This document shows positions 9,946 to 18,576 of a stretch of 64,000 nucleotides of DNA, piece by piece. The stretch comes from Variovorax boronicumulans (GTDB lineage: Bacteria > Pseudomonadota > Gammaproteobacteria > Burkholderiales > Burkholderiaceae_C): the NCBI RefSeq assembly GCF_007677875.1, contig NZ_VEDO01000009.1, forward strand, positions 185,933-249,932. Direction: 5' to 3'. The notes beneath the pieces are model-generated. The model made no database searches. It worked only from the letters and a program-made list of their open reading frames with translations, and was not told the DNA's origin. A program made the translations under genes and the position numbers. Position 1 is the first letter of the stretch. Every line of letters starts with the position of its first letter.

Positions 9946-10653
9946 TCACAAGCCGGTGGTCTTCTTGGCCGAAGGATCGGCGTAGGTGACCGGGCTGTCG
10001 GCTTCCTTGGGCGGATTGAGCGTGAGGTTGCCCGTCTGCGCGACGTCGATGGCATTGCCACCGGCGCGCCACAGGCTCTGCAGGAAGTCCAGCAGCTTCT
10101 TGGAGATGGGCTCCTTGGGCGGCTCGGGCGGCTTTTCTTCCTCGACCTTGGGCTTTTCGGTCCAGTTCTTGGGCGCGGCATCGTCCGGACCCGAAGGCTG
10201 GTCCGGTCCCGGCTTCTGGCCGGTGGCCTGGTAGCGGCCCAGCGCCCCGGCCGTCTCGGCGGTCGGCGCGGGATCCGCCTGCAGCCGCTGCTCGAAGGCC
10301 TCGGTCGCCGCCTCGATGCTGGACTTGGGCGGCATGGCACCGGCCTGCGCGGCCGGAGCGCCCGGCGTTCCCGCAGCGGACGCCGCCACCATGACGGCAC
10401 CGGCCGCGGTGGCGGCTTCGTCCTCGCCGACACGGCCGGAACGGATCAGCGCATCGGCCTGGGCAGACAGTTCCACCCGGATGGAAGGCTCGGGCTGCTG
10501 CGCGGCCGCGCGTTCCTGCAGCACCCGGGTTTCTTCGCGCGTGGCCCGCGCAACGGTTCCGGCGGGCGCGGCTGCGCTGCCGGCGGCCGGCTGCGAATCG
10601 GCGCCGGCAGCGGCCGGCCCGTTCACAGTGCGATCAACAGAAGGCAGTTGCAT
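9946..10653 (-). CDS. Hypothetical low-complexity protein with putative FliA-dependent promoter
   Basis: A 235-aa protein that I do not recognise. It is dominated by Ala, Pro, Glu and Gly, with few hydrophobic stretches and no signal peptide or membrane helix. A Pro/Lys/Glu-rich hinge (about residues 150-180) precedes a short more ordered C-terminal segment, SKKLLDFLQSLWRAGGNAIDVAQTGN. I chose ATG 10653, which has GGTGAG five bases upstream; a TTG four codons earlier is possible. Upstream lies a near-perfect sigma-28 promoter, so a role in motility or chemotaxis is suggested by regulation only. No flagellar domain is visible in the sequence. Confidence 0.7.
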   Translation of the reverse strand: MQLPSVDRTVNGPAAAGADSQPAAGSAAAPAGTVARATREETRVLQERAAAQQPEPSIRVELSAQADALIRSGRVGEDEAATAAGAVMVAASAAGTPGAPAAQAGAMPPKSSIEAATEAFEQRLQADPAPTAETAGALGRYQATGQKPGPDQPSGPDDAAPKNWTEKPKVEEEKPPEPPKEPISKKLLDFLQSLWRAGGNAIDVAQTGNLTLNPPKEADSPVTYADPSAKKTTGL

Positions 10654-10713
10654 GGCGCTCACCAAAGGACTGGACGATGGGCAAGGGAAAGGTTTTCCCT
10701 GGCCTCGAATGTC

Positions 10714-10740
10714 TTAACGGCAGAACTGAACTGGAATTTA
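10714..10740 (-). promoter_or_regulatory. Putative FliA (sigma-28) promoter
   Basis: On the minus strand, TAAA (10740-10737) is followed by 15 bases and then GCCGTTAA (10721-10714). The enterobacterial flagellar consensus is TAAA-N15-GCCGATAA, so the match is 11 of 12 with exact spacing. The start point would fall near 10706, leaving ~50 nt of leader. A 7-bp inverted repeat, AGGGAAA-GGT-TTTCCCT (10684-10700), lies in that leader. No competing sigma-70 -10 is obvious. The match is seen in sequence; function is inferred. Confidence 0.6.
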
Positions 10741-10790
10741 GGCCTATTTCTTCGAAAAACCCAAAATTCTTCACACGGTGCCCGCGCCGC

Positions 10791-11249
10791 TCACAGAAAG
10801 CGTTCCAGCAGCCGGCGCGATGGCCGGTCGAGTGCCTGGCGGTCACGCACCCGGTAGTGCACCCCCTGGCCGCTGGCGATCAGCAGGCCGCCATCGGACA
10901 GGCGGCGGATGTCCTCTTCGCTCTTGAGCACGAAATCGCTGGTGCCGCGGTCGGTCTCCACGCGCCAGATGCTGGGCGTCGAGAAGGTGGACACGCTCAC
11001 GAGCCGCCGCACCTCGGGCTGGAACTCGCGCGCCGCGATCTCCTCGGCGAGCAATGCGCGCTGCGCCTCTGGCAATGCATCCAGCTTGTCGATCCAGACC
11101 AGTTCGCGGCCGTCGCTGCCAACCAGCGACAGCCCGTCGGCGGGCGCCGACAGCGGAAAGGCGCGCACCGGCACGACGCCCAGGTGTTCGCTACCGCCCC
11201 TGCGCAGCACGAGCTGGCCCGTGGGATGGCGTTGCAATTCAAAGTCCAT
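10791..11249 (-). CDS. DUF1854 family protein, cyanophycin-associated
   Basis: A 152-aa soluble protein of the DUF1854 family, annotated elsewhere as associated with cyanophycin metabolism; the biochemical function is unknown. It begins [19 protein letters not shown] and contains the conserved acidic GRELVWIDKLDALP and the segments SIWRVETDRGTSDFVLKSEEDIRRL and GVHYRVRDRQALD. The ATG at 11249 overlaps the stop of the upstream ABC transporter gene (TGATG) and has AGGAG seven bases upstream; the adjacent GTG at 11252 is less well spaced. The overlap argues that the two proteins are made together and act in one process. Confidence 0.85.
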   Translation of the reverse strand: MDFELQRHPTGQLVLRRGGSEHLGVVPVRAFPLSAPADGLSLVGSDGRELVWIDKLDALPEAQRALLAEEIAAREFQPEVRRLVSVSTFSTPSIWRVETDRGTSDFVLKSEEDIRRLSDGGLLIASGQGVHYRVRDRQALDRPSRRLLERFL

Positions 11250-13546
11250 CACACCTCTCCTGCGGGGTGGGCCGGGTGGCTGACCGGCAACACCGGTGGC
11301 AGCGCGTCGCCGTCGGCATCCACGCGCCGCACCTGGGCCTCGTACAGACGCCAGTAGGCGCCCTGACGCGCCATGAGTTCGTCATGCGGGCCGACCTCGA
11401 CGACCTGGCCGCGGTCCATCACCACCAGGCGGTCGGCCTTGCGCAGCGTCGACAGCCGGTGCGCGATGGCGATGGTGGTGCGGCCCTGCACAAGGTTGTC
11501 GAGCGCCTTCTGGATCTCCTTCTCGGTCTCGGTGTCCACGGCCGAGGTGGCTTCGTCCAGGATCAGGATCTTGGGATCGATCAGCAACGCGCGCGCGATC
11601 GAGATGCGCTGGCGCTCGCCGCCCGACAGGCCCTGGCCGCGCTCGCCGACCAGCGAGTCGTAGCCCTGCGGCAACCGCAGTATGAACTCGTGCGCGTGGG
11701 CGGCGCGCGCTGCGGCCACGATCTCGGCGCGCGTGGCGTCGGGCCGGCCGTAGGCGATGTTCTCGGCGATGGTGCCGAAGAACAGGAAGGGCTCCTGCAG
11801 CACCAGGCCGATGTGGCGCCGGTAGTCGGCCACGCGCAGGCGGCGCAGGTCCAGGCCATCGACGCGGATCGCGCCCTCGCTCACGTCGTAGAAGCGGCAG
11901 ATCAGGTTGACGAGCGTGCTCTTGCCCGAGCCGCTGTGTCCGACCAGGCCGATCATCTCGCCGGGCCGGATGTCCAACGACAGGTCGCGGATCACCGACC
12001 GGTTGCCGTAGCGGAAGGCGATGCCGTCCATCTGCAGCCCGCCGCGCAGGCCACCGGCCGGCAGTGCCACGGGTTCCGCCGGCTCGGGCACGTTGGAGCG
12101 GTGGTCCAGGATGTCGAAGATGCGCTTGGCGCCCGATGCGGCCTTCTGCGTGACCGAGACGATGCGACTCATGGAATCGAGCCGCGTGTAGAAGCGGCCG
12201 ATGTAGGCCAGGAAGGCGGTCAGCACGCCGACCGTCACCTGCTGGTGCGCCACCAGCCAGATGCCAAACGCCCAGACCACGAGCAGACCGATCTCGGTCA
12301 GCAGCGAAACCGTGGGCGTGAACAGCGACCAGACCCGGTTGAGCCGGTCGTTGACCTCCAGGTTGCGCCGGTTGGCGTCGCGGAAGCGCTGCGCCTCGCG
12401 CCCTTCCTGGGCGAACGCCTTGACCACGCGGATGCCAGGAATGGTGTCGGCCAGCACGCTGGTGACATCGGACCAGACGCGGTCGATCTTCTCGAAGCCA
12501 GTGCGCAGCCGGTCGCGCACCACGTGGATCATCCAGCCGATGAAGGGCAGCGGCACCAGCGTCACCACGGCCAGACCGGGGTGGATGGAGAACAGCACGG
12601 CCGCTGTCATCGCGATCATGAGCACGTCGGTCGCGAAATCGAGCGCATGCAAGGAGAGAAAAACGCAGATGCGGTCGGTTTCCGAACCGATCCGCGACAT
12701 GAGGTCGCCCGTGCGCTTGCCGCCAAAGTAATCGAGCGAGAGCTGCAGCAGGTGGTCGAAAGTGGCCGTGCGCAGGTCGGCGCCGATGCGTTCGGAGACC
12801 AGGGCGAGCAGGTAAGTGCGCCACCAGTTCAAACCCCAGCCCAGCAGCGCCGCAGCAAGCAGGCCGCCCAGGTACATCGCCACGGTGCCCGGGGCGATCT
12901 GCTGGCCATTCTGGAATGGGATCAGCACCTCGTCCATGAGCGGGATGGTCAGGTAGGGCGGCACCAGCGTCGCGGCGGTGGACGCCAGCGTCAGCAGAAA
13001 GCCCAGCAGCAACTGCATGCGGTAAGGATGCGCGAAACGCCACAGGCGCAACAGCACCCAAGTGGAAGGTGGCGTATGCAACTCACGGAAACAGACGCTG
13101 CACGTCTCGCTGTCCGCAGGCAGAGGCGCGTGGCACGTCGGGCAAGTGCTGCCCTCCTCTTCATCAGGAGACTCCCGGCTGGCGCGGTGTTCGAACTGGC
13201 GCAGCAGGCGCAGCGCCTGGGGGTCAACCGCCAGCGTGAAGCGCCACTGCGCGAGCCGCTGTTGCCCGTCGTGCAGCGCGAGCTGGCCGACGCCGGCATG
13301 GTCGGAATGGCGCAGCGCGAGCGCGGGCGTCAGCGGCCAGCTCTGAACATGGGGTCCCTCTGTCGCCAAGGTGACAAACACGAGGCGACGCTCCGTCAAT
13401 GCCAGGAGGCCGGCTGCAAAACGCAGCTGCGCATCCAGGTCAACCGCCACGCTGGCTGTTACGTTTTCACCGCCTGCCAGTTCGGCCTTGAGGGCCGACT
13501 GGAGCGTCGAAGAACTGGAAAGGTCGACCTGATGTGGATGATGCAT
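11249..13546 (-). CDS. Cyanophycin-associated ABC transporter with N-terminal PH-like and zinc-ribbon domains
   Basis: A 765-aa exporter-type half-transporter with an unusual N-terminus. Residues 1-125 look like a beta-rich GRAM/PH-like domain ([23 protein letters not shown]). A four-cysteine ribbon follows at about 134-151 (CPTC...CSVC). Then come a six-helix ABC membrane domain and an ATPase with Walker [11 protein letters not shown] (~533), signature LSGGERQR and Walker [14 protein letters not shown] chose the ATG at 13546; a 36-residue upstream extension is open but would overlap the divergent cyanophycin synthetase start. The family is known as cyanophycin-metabolism-associated; the substrate is unknown. 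It is coupled to the DUF1854 gene. Confidence 0.85.
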   Translation of the reverse strand: MHHPHQVDLSSSSTLQSALKAELAGGENVTASVAVDLDAQLRFAAGLLALTERRLVFVTLATEGPHVQSWPLTPALALRHSDHAGVGQLALHDGQQRLAQWRFTLAVDPQALRLLRQFEHRASRESPDEEEGSTCPTCHAPLPADSETCSVCFRELHTPPSTWVLLRLWRFAHPYRMQLLLGFLLTLASTAATLVPPYLTIPLMDEVLIPFQNGQQIAPGTVAMYLGGLLAAALLGWGLNWWRTYLLALVSERIGADLRTATFDHLLQLSLDYFGGKRTGDLMSRIGSETDRICVFLSLHALDFATDVLMIAMTAAVLFSIHPGLAVVTLVPLPFIGWMIHVVRDRLRTGFEKIDRVWSDVTSVLADTIPGIRVVKAFAQEGREAQRFRDANRRNLEVNDRLNRVWSLFTPTVSLLTEIGLLVVWAFGIWLVAHQQVTVGVLTAFLAYIGRFYTRLDSMSRIVSVTQKAASGAKRIFDILDHRSNVPEPAEPVALPAGGLRGGLQMDGIAFRYGNRSVIRDLSLDIRPGEMIGLVGHSGSGKSTLVNLICRFYDVSEGAIRVDGLDLRRLRVADYRRHIGLVLQEPFLFFGTIAENIAYGRPDATRAEIVAAARAAHAHEFILRLPQGYDSLVGERGQGLSGGERQRISIARALLIDPKILILDEATSAVDTETEKEIQKALDNLVQGRTTIAIAHRLSTLRKADRLVVMDRGQVVEVGPHDELMARQGAYWRLYEAQVRRVDADGDALPPVLPVSHPAHPAGEV

Positions 13547-13629
13547 GTTGAACAAATGAGGCGCGAAATTCTCGCCGAAGCCCGTCCGGCCCAGCCTGGC
13601 GGCCACCCACAACGCGCCAGGCGGCCCGC

Positions 13630-15867
13630 ATGACGACAAACACTCCGGCGGCACCCTCGCGCGCCGCCGACATCCAGCTGTTGCGCATCCGCTACCTGCG
13701 CGGCCCCAACATCTGGACCTACCGCTCCGCCCTGGAAGTCTGGCTGGACCTGGGCGAGCTCGAAGACTTCCCCTCGAACCTGATCCCCGGCCTCACCGAA
13801 CGCCTGGTGGCCATGCTGCCCGCACTCGTCGAGCACCATTGCGGCGTGGGCGAGCGCGGCGGCTTCCTGCAGCGTCTGGTCGAGGGCACCTGGGCCGGCC
13901 ATGTGCTGGAGCACGTGGTGATCGAGCTGCTGAACCTGGCCGGCATGCCGACCGGCTTCGGGCAAACCCGCAGCACCTCGCAGCGCGGCGTCTACCGCAT
14001 GGTGTTCCGCGCGCGTGACGAGCAGGTCGCGCGCACGGCCCTGGCCTGCGGCCACCGGCTGCTGACGGCCGCCATCCACGGCGAAACCTTCGCCGTACCC
14101 GTGGCCGTGGCCCAGATCCGCGCCAAGGTCGACGACTGCTACCTGGGCCCCAGCACGGCCTGCATCGTGGCCGCCGCGGCCGACCGCGGCATCCCGCACA
14201 TCCGCCTCAACGAGGGCAACCTCGTGCAGCTGGGCCATGGCGCAAGGCAGCGCCGCATCTGGACCGCCGAAACCGACCGGACCAGCGCGATCGCCGAAGG
14301 CATCGCCAGCGACAAGGACCTGACCAAGACCCTGCTGGCCTCCTGCGGCGTGCCGGTACCCGAAGGCCAGGTGGTCGACAGCCCGGCAGCGGCCTGGGAA
14401 GCCGCGCAGGACATCGGCCTGCCCGTGGTCGTCAAGCCCTCGGACGCCAACCACGGCCGCGGCGTGAGCCTGGATCTGTCCGAGCAGGCCGACATCGAGA
14501 AGGCCTTCGGCGTCGCCGATGCCGAGGGCAGCGAAGTCATCGTCGAGCGCTTCATCCGCGGCGATGAGCACCGCCTGCTCGTGGTCGGTGGCAAGGTCGT
14601 GGCCGCCGCGCGCGGCGAGAGCCTGTCCATCACGGGCGACGGCCGCCAGACAGTGGCCCAGCTGATCGACAGCCAGCTCAACAGCGACCCGCGCCGTGGC
14701 GATGCCGAGGAGTTTCCGCTCGAAACCATCGACCTGGAAAAAGACGGCGTGATGCGCCTGCTGCTCGAGCGTCAGGGCCTGGACGGCGCGGCGGTGCCGG
14801 CCAAGGGCCGGCGCGTGCTGGTGCAGCGCACCGGCAACGTGGCGATCGACTGCACGGACGAGGTGCACCCCGAGGTCGCCCACGCGGCGGCGCTGGCCGC
14901 GCGCGTGGTCGGCCTGGACATCGCCGGCATCGACCTCGTGGCCGAAGACATCGGCAAGCCGCTGCAGGCCCAGGGCGGCGCCATCGTCGAGGTCAACGCC
15001 GGCCCCGGCCTGCTGATGCACCTCAAGCCCGCCGAAGGCGCGCCGCGCCCGGTTGGCCAGGCCATCGTCGACCATCTCTTCGCCGAGGACGAGGACGGTC
15101 GCATCCCCATCGTCGGCGTGGCCGGCACGCTGGGCACGGCCACCATCGCGCGCCTGGTCGCCTGGCTGCTGCACCTGTCGGGCCGCCGCGTGGGCCTGGC
15201 CTGCAGCGACGGCCTGTTCCTGGACAGCCGCCGCGTGGACGCCGGCGACTGCGCCGGCTGGGAAAGCGGCCACCGGCTGCTGATGAACCGCGCCATCAAC
15301 GCCGCCGTGCTCGAAAACGGCCCCGCCTCCATCCTGCGCGACGGCCTGGCCTATGACCGCTGCCAGGTTGGCATCGTGACCGACATGGGCGGCGCCAGCC
15401 AGCTGGCAGAGTTCGACATCCAGGAGAGCGACCAACTGGCCCGCGTGCTGCGCACCCAGGTCGATGTCGTGCTGTCCGACGGCGTGGCCGTGCTCAATGC
15501 CAGCGACCCCCGCGTGGCCGCACTGGCCGCCCTGTGCGACGGCCAGGTCATCCTGTACGGCAAGGAGGCCGAGCTGCCGGCCATCATGGCCCACCGTGCC
15601 AATGGCGGCCGTGCCGTGTTGCTGCAGCAGGGCCAGCTGGTGCTGGCGACCGGTACCAGCGTGACAGCCGTGGCCGGCATACAGCAGCTGACGGCGCGCC
15701 GCGGCAAGGCCATGCGCGACGACAAGCTGGTGTGCAGCGTGCTCGCAGCCGTCGCCGCGGCCTGGGCGCTGCAGATCTCGCCGGACCTGATCTCCGCCGG
15801 CCTCAAGACCTTCGAACTCGATCCCGGATCGACCACCCGCACTGCCAAGACCCTGGCCGCACGCTGA
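13630..15867 (+). CDS. cphA': Cyanophycin synthetase-like protein CphA' (degenerate Mur-ligase P-loop)
   Basis: A 745-aa cyanophycin synthetase homologue. The N-domain contains YLRGPNIWTYRSALE, and the ATP-grasp domain looks intact (PVVVKPSDANHGRGVSLDL, VERFIRGDEHRLLVVGG, EVNAGPGLLMH). The Mur-ligase-like half is degenerate: where CphA has GTNGKTTT, this protein has GVAGTLGTATIARL (near residue 496), losing the P-loop Lys. It also lacks the ~120-residue C-terminal Mur lobe. Thus Asp addition may remain while the second ATP site is dead. Cupriavidus carries a comparable cphA' beside cphA. The gene is divergent from the ABC transporter and 47 bases upstream of cphA, so the pair is likely one operon. 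Confidence 0.88.
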   Translation: MTTNTPAAPSRAADIQLLRIRYLRGPNIWTYRSALEVWLDLGELEDFPSNLIPGLTERLVAMLPALVEHHCGVGERGGFLQRLVEGTWAGHVLEHVVIELLNLAGMPTGFGQTRSTSQRGVYRMVFRARDEQVARTALACGHRLLTAAIHGETFAVPVAVAQIRAKVDDCYLGPSTACIVAAAADRGIPHIRLNEGNLVQLGHGARQRRIWTAETDRTSAIAEGIASDKDLTKTLLASCGVPVPEGQVVDSPAAAWEAAQDIGLPVVVKPSDANHGRGVSLDLSEQADIEKAFGVADAEGSEVIVERFIRGDEHRLLVVGGKVVAAARGESLSITGDGRQTVAQLIDSQLNSDPRRGDAEEFPLETIDLEKDGVMRLLLERQGLDGAAVPAKGRRVLVQRTGNVAIDCTDEVHPEVAHAAALAARVVGLDIAGIDLVAEDIGKPLQAQGGAIVEVNAGPGLLMHLKPAEGAPRPVGQAIVDHLFAEDEDGRIPIVGVAGTLGTATIARLVAWLLHLSGRRVGLACSDGLFLDSRRVDAGDCAGWESGHRLLMNRAINAAVLENGPASILRDGLAYDRCQVGIVTDMGGASQLAEFDIQESDQLARVLRTQVDVVLSDGVAVLNASDPRVAALAALCDGQVILYGKEAELPAIMAHRANGGRAVLLQQGQLVLATGTSVTAVAGIQQLTARRGKAMRDDKLVCSVLAAVAAAWALQISPDLISAGLKTFELDPGSTTRTAKTLAAR

Positions 15868-15914
15868 TGCCCTCCAACGACGACAACAGCTTCGTGCAAG
15901 CACGAGACAACACC

Positions 15915-18497
15915 ATGAACATCTCTCGCGTGCGGGCCCTGCGCGGCCCGAATCTGTGGAGCCGGCACACGGCGCTCGAGGCCATCGTCTCCTGCGCGCC
16001 GCCCGAGCGCTCCATCGTCGAGCTGCCAGGCTTCGAGATCGCCGTGCGCGCGCGCTTTCCGACCATCGGCACGCTGCGTTCGGGCCCCAACACCGGCCCC
16101 GTGGCGCTGGCCCACGTGCTGGAAAGCGCCGCTCTGGCGCTGCAGGCCCAGGCCGGCTGCCCCGTCACCTTCAGCCGCACGGCGGCCACGCTGGAGCCCG
16201 GCATCTACCAGGTCGTGGTCGGCTACAGCGAGGAAGCCGTGGGCCGCCGCGCGCTCGAGCAGGCCGAGGCGCTCATCCAGGCCACGCTGCAGGGCCAACC
16301 CTTCGATGTCGACGCCGCGATCGCCGAATTGCGCGCGCTGGATGAAGACGAGCGCCTGGGCCCGAGCACGGGCTGCATCGTCGAGGCCGCCGTGGCGCGC
16401 GGCATCCCCTACCGCCGGCTCACGCGCGGCTCCATGGTGCAGTTCGGCTGGGGCTCGCGGCAGCGCCGCATCCAGGCCGCCGAACTGGACGCAACCAGCG
16501 CCGTCTCCGAGTCCATCGCCCAGGACAAGGACCTGACCAAGAAACTGCTGCACGCCGCAGGCGTGCCGGTGCCGCATGGCCGCCCAGTCAGCAGCCCCGA
16601 TGACGCCTGGGCCGTGGCCCAGCAGATCGGCCTGCCGGTGGTGGTCAAGCCGCAGGACGGCAACCAGGGCAAGGGGGTGACGGTCAACATCGTCGACCGC
16701 GCACACCTGGACGGCGCGTACGCCGCCGCGGCCGAATACGGCGAAGTCATGGTCGAGCAGTACCTGCCCGGCAGCGATTTCCGCCTGCTGGTGGTCGGCG
16801 ACAAGCTCGTGGCAGCCTCGCGGCGCGACCCGCCCCAGGTCACGGGCGACGGCGAGCACACGGTGCGCGAACTCGTGGACATGGTCAATGCCGACCCCCG
16901 CCGCGGCGACGGCCACGCCACCGCGCTGACCAAGATCCGCTTCGACGACATCGCCATCGCGCGCCTGGGCGTGCAGGGCCTGGAGCCCGACTCCGTGCCC
17001 AAGAAGGGCCAGCGCGTGATCCTGCGCAACAACGCCAACCTGTCCACCGGCGGCACCGCCACCGACGTGACCGACGACGTGCACCCGGCCATCGCCGCCC
17101 ACGCCGTGGCAGCCGCCCAGATGGTGGGCCTGGACATCTGCGGTGTGGACCTGGTCAGCGAGACCGTGCTCAAGCCGCTGGAGCAGCAGCGCGGCGGCAT
17201 CGTGGAAGTGAACGCCGCGCCAGGCCTGCGCATGCACCTGTCGCCCTCGTACGGCAAGGCCCGCAACGTCGGCCAGGCCATCGTCGACACGCTGTACGGC
17301 GCGGGCGAGGACGGCCGCATCCCGGTCGTGGCCGTGACCGGCACCAACGGCAAGACCACGACCACGCGGCTGATCGCCCACCTGTTCACGGCCGCCGGCC
17401 TGCGCGTGGGCATGACCAACACCGACGGCGTCTACGTGGAAGGCCGCCAGATCGACAGCGGCGACTGCAGCGGCCCGCGCAGCGCGCGCAACGTGCTGAT
17501 GCATCCTGACGTGGACGCGGCCGTGTTCGAGACCGCGCGCGGCGGCATGCTGCGCGAAGGCCTGGGCTTCGACCAGTGCCAGGTGGCCGTCGTCACCAAC
17601 ATCGGCGCGGGCGACCACCTGGGACTGAACTACATCACCACGGTGGAAGACCTCGCCGTGCTCAAGCGTGTGATCGTGCAGAACGTGGCGACCAGCGGCT
17701 ACGCCGTGCTCAATGCCGCCGACCCCAATGTCGCGGCCATGGCCGCGACCTGCCCGGGCCAGGTGATCTTCTTCGCGGCGGACCGGCACCATCCGGTGAT
17801 GGCCACGCACCGCGCCCAGGGCCGGCGCACCGTGCACGTGGATGGCGACCACCTCGTCGCCGCCGTGGGCTCGTGGCGCGAGACCATCGCGCTGCGCGAC
17901 ATCCCGATCACGCGGGGCGGCACCATCGGCTTTCAGGTCGAGAACGCCATGGCCTCGGTCGCCGCGGCCTGGGCCGCCGGCCTGTCCTGGGACGCGGTGC
18001 GCCGCGGCCTGGCCAGCTTCGCCAACGATGCCGACAACGCACCGGGCCGCTTCAACGTGATGGACTACCGCGGCGCCACCGTGATCGCCGACTACGGCCA
18101 CAACCCGGACGCCATGCGCGCCCTGGTCGCCGCCGTGGATGCGATGCCGGCGCGCCGGCGCACCGTGGTCATCAGCGGCGCAGGCGACCGGCGCGACGAG
18201 GACATCCGCGAACAGACTGCCATCCTGGGCAATGCCTTCGACCACGTGATCCTGTACCAGGACGCTTGCCAGCGCGGCCGCGCCGACGGCGAGGTGCTGG
18301 CGCTGCTGCGCCAGGGCCTGGCCCAGGCCAGCCGCGCGCGCCAGGTCGACGAGGTGCACGGCGAGTTCAAGGCCATCGACCAGGCCCTGGCGGCGCTGCA
18401 GCCGGGCGACCTGTGCCTGGTGCTGGTCGACCAGGTCGAGGAGGCACTGGCCCACCTGGCGCGCTGCGTCGAGGAAGCATCCGCCGTCCCGGCCTGA
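15915..18497 (+). CDS. cphA: Cyanophycin synthetase CphA
   Basis: Non-ribosomal peptide polymerase (860 aa) that builds cyanophycin, a poly-Asp backbone with Arg side chains used as a nitrogen store. The N-terminal domain starts near RALRGPNLWSRHTALE. The ATP-grasp domain (about 200-460) contains PVVVKPQDGNQGKGVTVNI and EVNAAPGLRMHLSP. The Mur-ligase domain has an intact P-loop TGTNGKTTTTRLIAHL (~476). The C-terminal Mur lobe includes DYGHNPDAMRALV and GAGDRRDEDI. Both active sites look complete, unlike in the upstream paralogue. I chose ATG 15915; ATG 15867, overlapping the previous stop, would add 16 residues. Neither has a strong ribosome-binding site. Confidence 0.93.
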   Translation: MNISRVRALRGPNLWSRHTALEAIVSCAPPERSIVELPGFEIAVRARFPTIGTLRSGPNTGPVALAHVLESAALALQAQAGCPVTFSRTAATLEPGIYQVVVGYSEEAVGRRALEQAEALIQATLQGQPFDVDAAIAELRALDEDERLGPSTGCIVEAAVARGIPYRRLTRGSMVQFGWGSRQRRIQAAELDATSAVSESIAQDKDLTKKLLHAAGVPVPHGRPVSSPDDAWAVAQQIGLPVVVKPQDGNQGKGVTVNIVDRAHLDGAYAAAAEYGEVMVEQYLPGSDFRLLVVGDKLVAASRRDPPQVTGDGEHTVRELVDMVNADPRRGDGHATALTKIRFDDIAIARLGVQGLEPDSVPKKGQRVILRNNANLSTGGTATDVTDDVHPAIAAHAVAAAQMVGLDICGVDLVSETVLKPLEQQRGGIVEVNAAPGLRMHLSPSYGKARNVGQAIVDTLYGAGEDGRIPVVAVTGTNGKTTTTRLIAHLFTAAGLRVGMTNTDGVYVEGRQIDSGDCSGPRSARNVLMHPDVDAAVFETARGGMLREGLGFDQCQVAVVTNIGAGDHLGLNYITTVEDLAVLKRVIVQNVATSGYAVLNAADPNVAAMAATCPGQVIFFAADRHHPVMATHRAQGRRTVHVDGDHLVAAVGSWRETIALRDIPITRGGTIGFQVENAMASVAAAWAAGLSWDAVRRGLASFANDADNAPGRFNVMDYRGATVIADYGHNPDAMRALVAAVDAMPARRRTVVISGAGDRRDEDIREQTAILGNAFDHVILYQDACQRGRADGEVLALLRQGLAQASRARQVDEVHGEFKAIDQALAALQPGDLCLVLVDQVEEALAHLARCVEEASAVPA

Positions 18498-18522
18498 CGC
18501 GTTTCGATACGGTTACGGCGCG

Positions 18523-18551
18523 GCCTGCAGGCACAGCCTGCAGGCTAAAAT
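18523..18551 (+). promoter_or_regulatory. minC promoter region with tandem palindromes
   Basis: A -10 like TAAAAT lies at 18546-18551, 25 bases before the minC ATG. Immediately upstream, the self-complementary decamer GCCTGCAGGC occurs twice (18523-18532 and 18536-18545), separated by ACA, covering the -35/spacer. The two copies could be operator half-sites for a dimeric regulator. Alternatively they form a stem after cphA, but there is no T-tract. There is no good -35 hexamer, so an activator is plausible. This is inference from layout. Confidence 0.45.
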
Positions 18552-18576
18552 CCGCCATTTGTCGAAACCGTCCTCC

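Noticed and set aside
13547..13654. 36-residue N-terminal extension of the cyanophycin-associated ABC transporter
   Set aside because: It would overlap the divergent cphA' start and remove promoter space; the downstream ATG opens the conserved domain.
13459..15903. Antisense frame of ~800 codons across cphA' and the divergent promoter
   Set aside because: Low-information composition and complete overlap with recognised genes on the other strand.
15351..18455. Very long antisense frame (>1000 codons) across cphA' and cphA
   Set aside because: It is His/Gly/Ala/Val-rich with no domain and is fully antisense to clear synthetase genes; typical third-position GC shadow.
18523..18545. The twin GCCTGCAGGC decamers as a cphA terminator
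   Set aside because: A stem is possible, but the following bases are CTAAAATCC rather than a T-run, and the -10 of minC abuts it.
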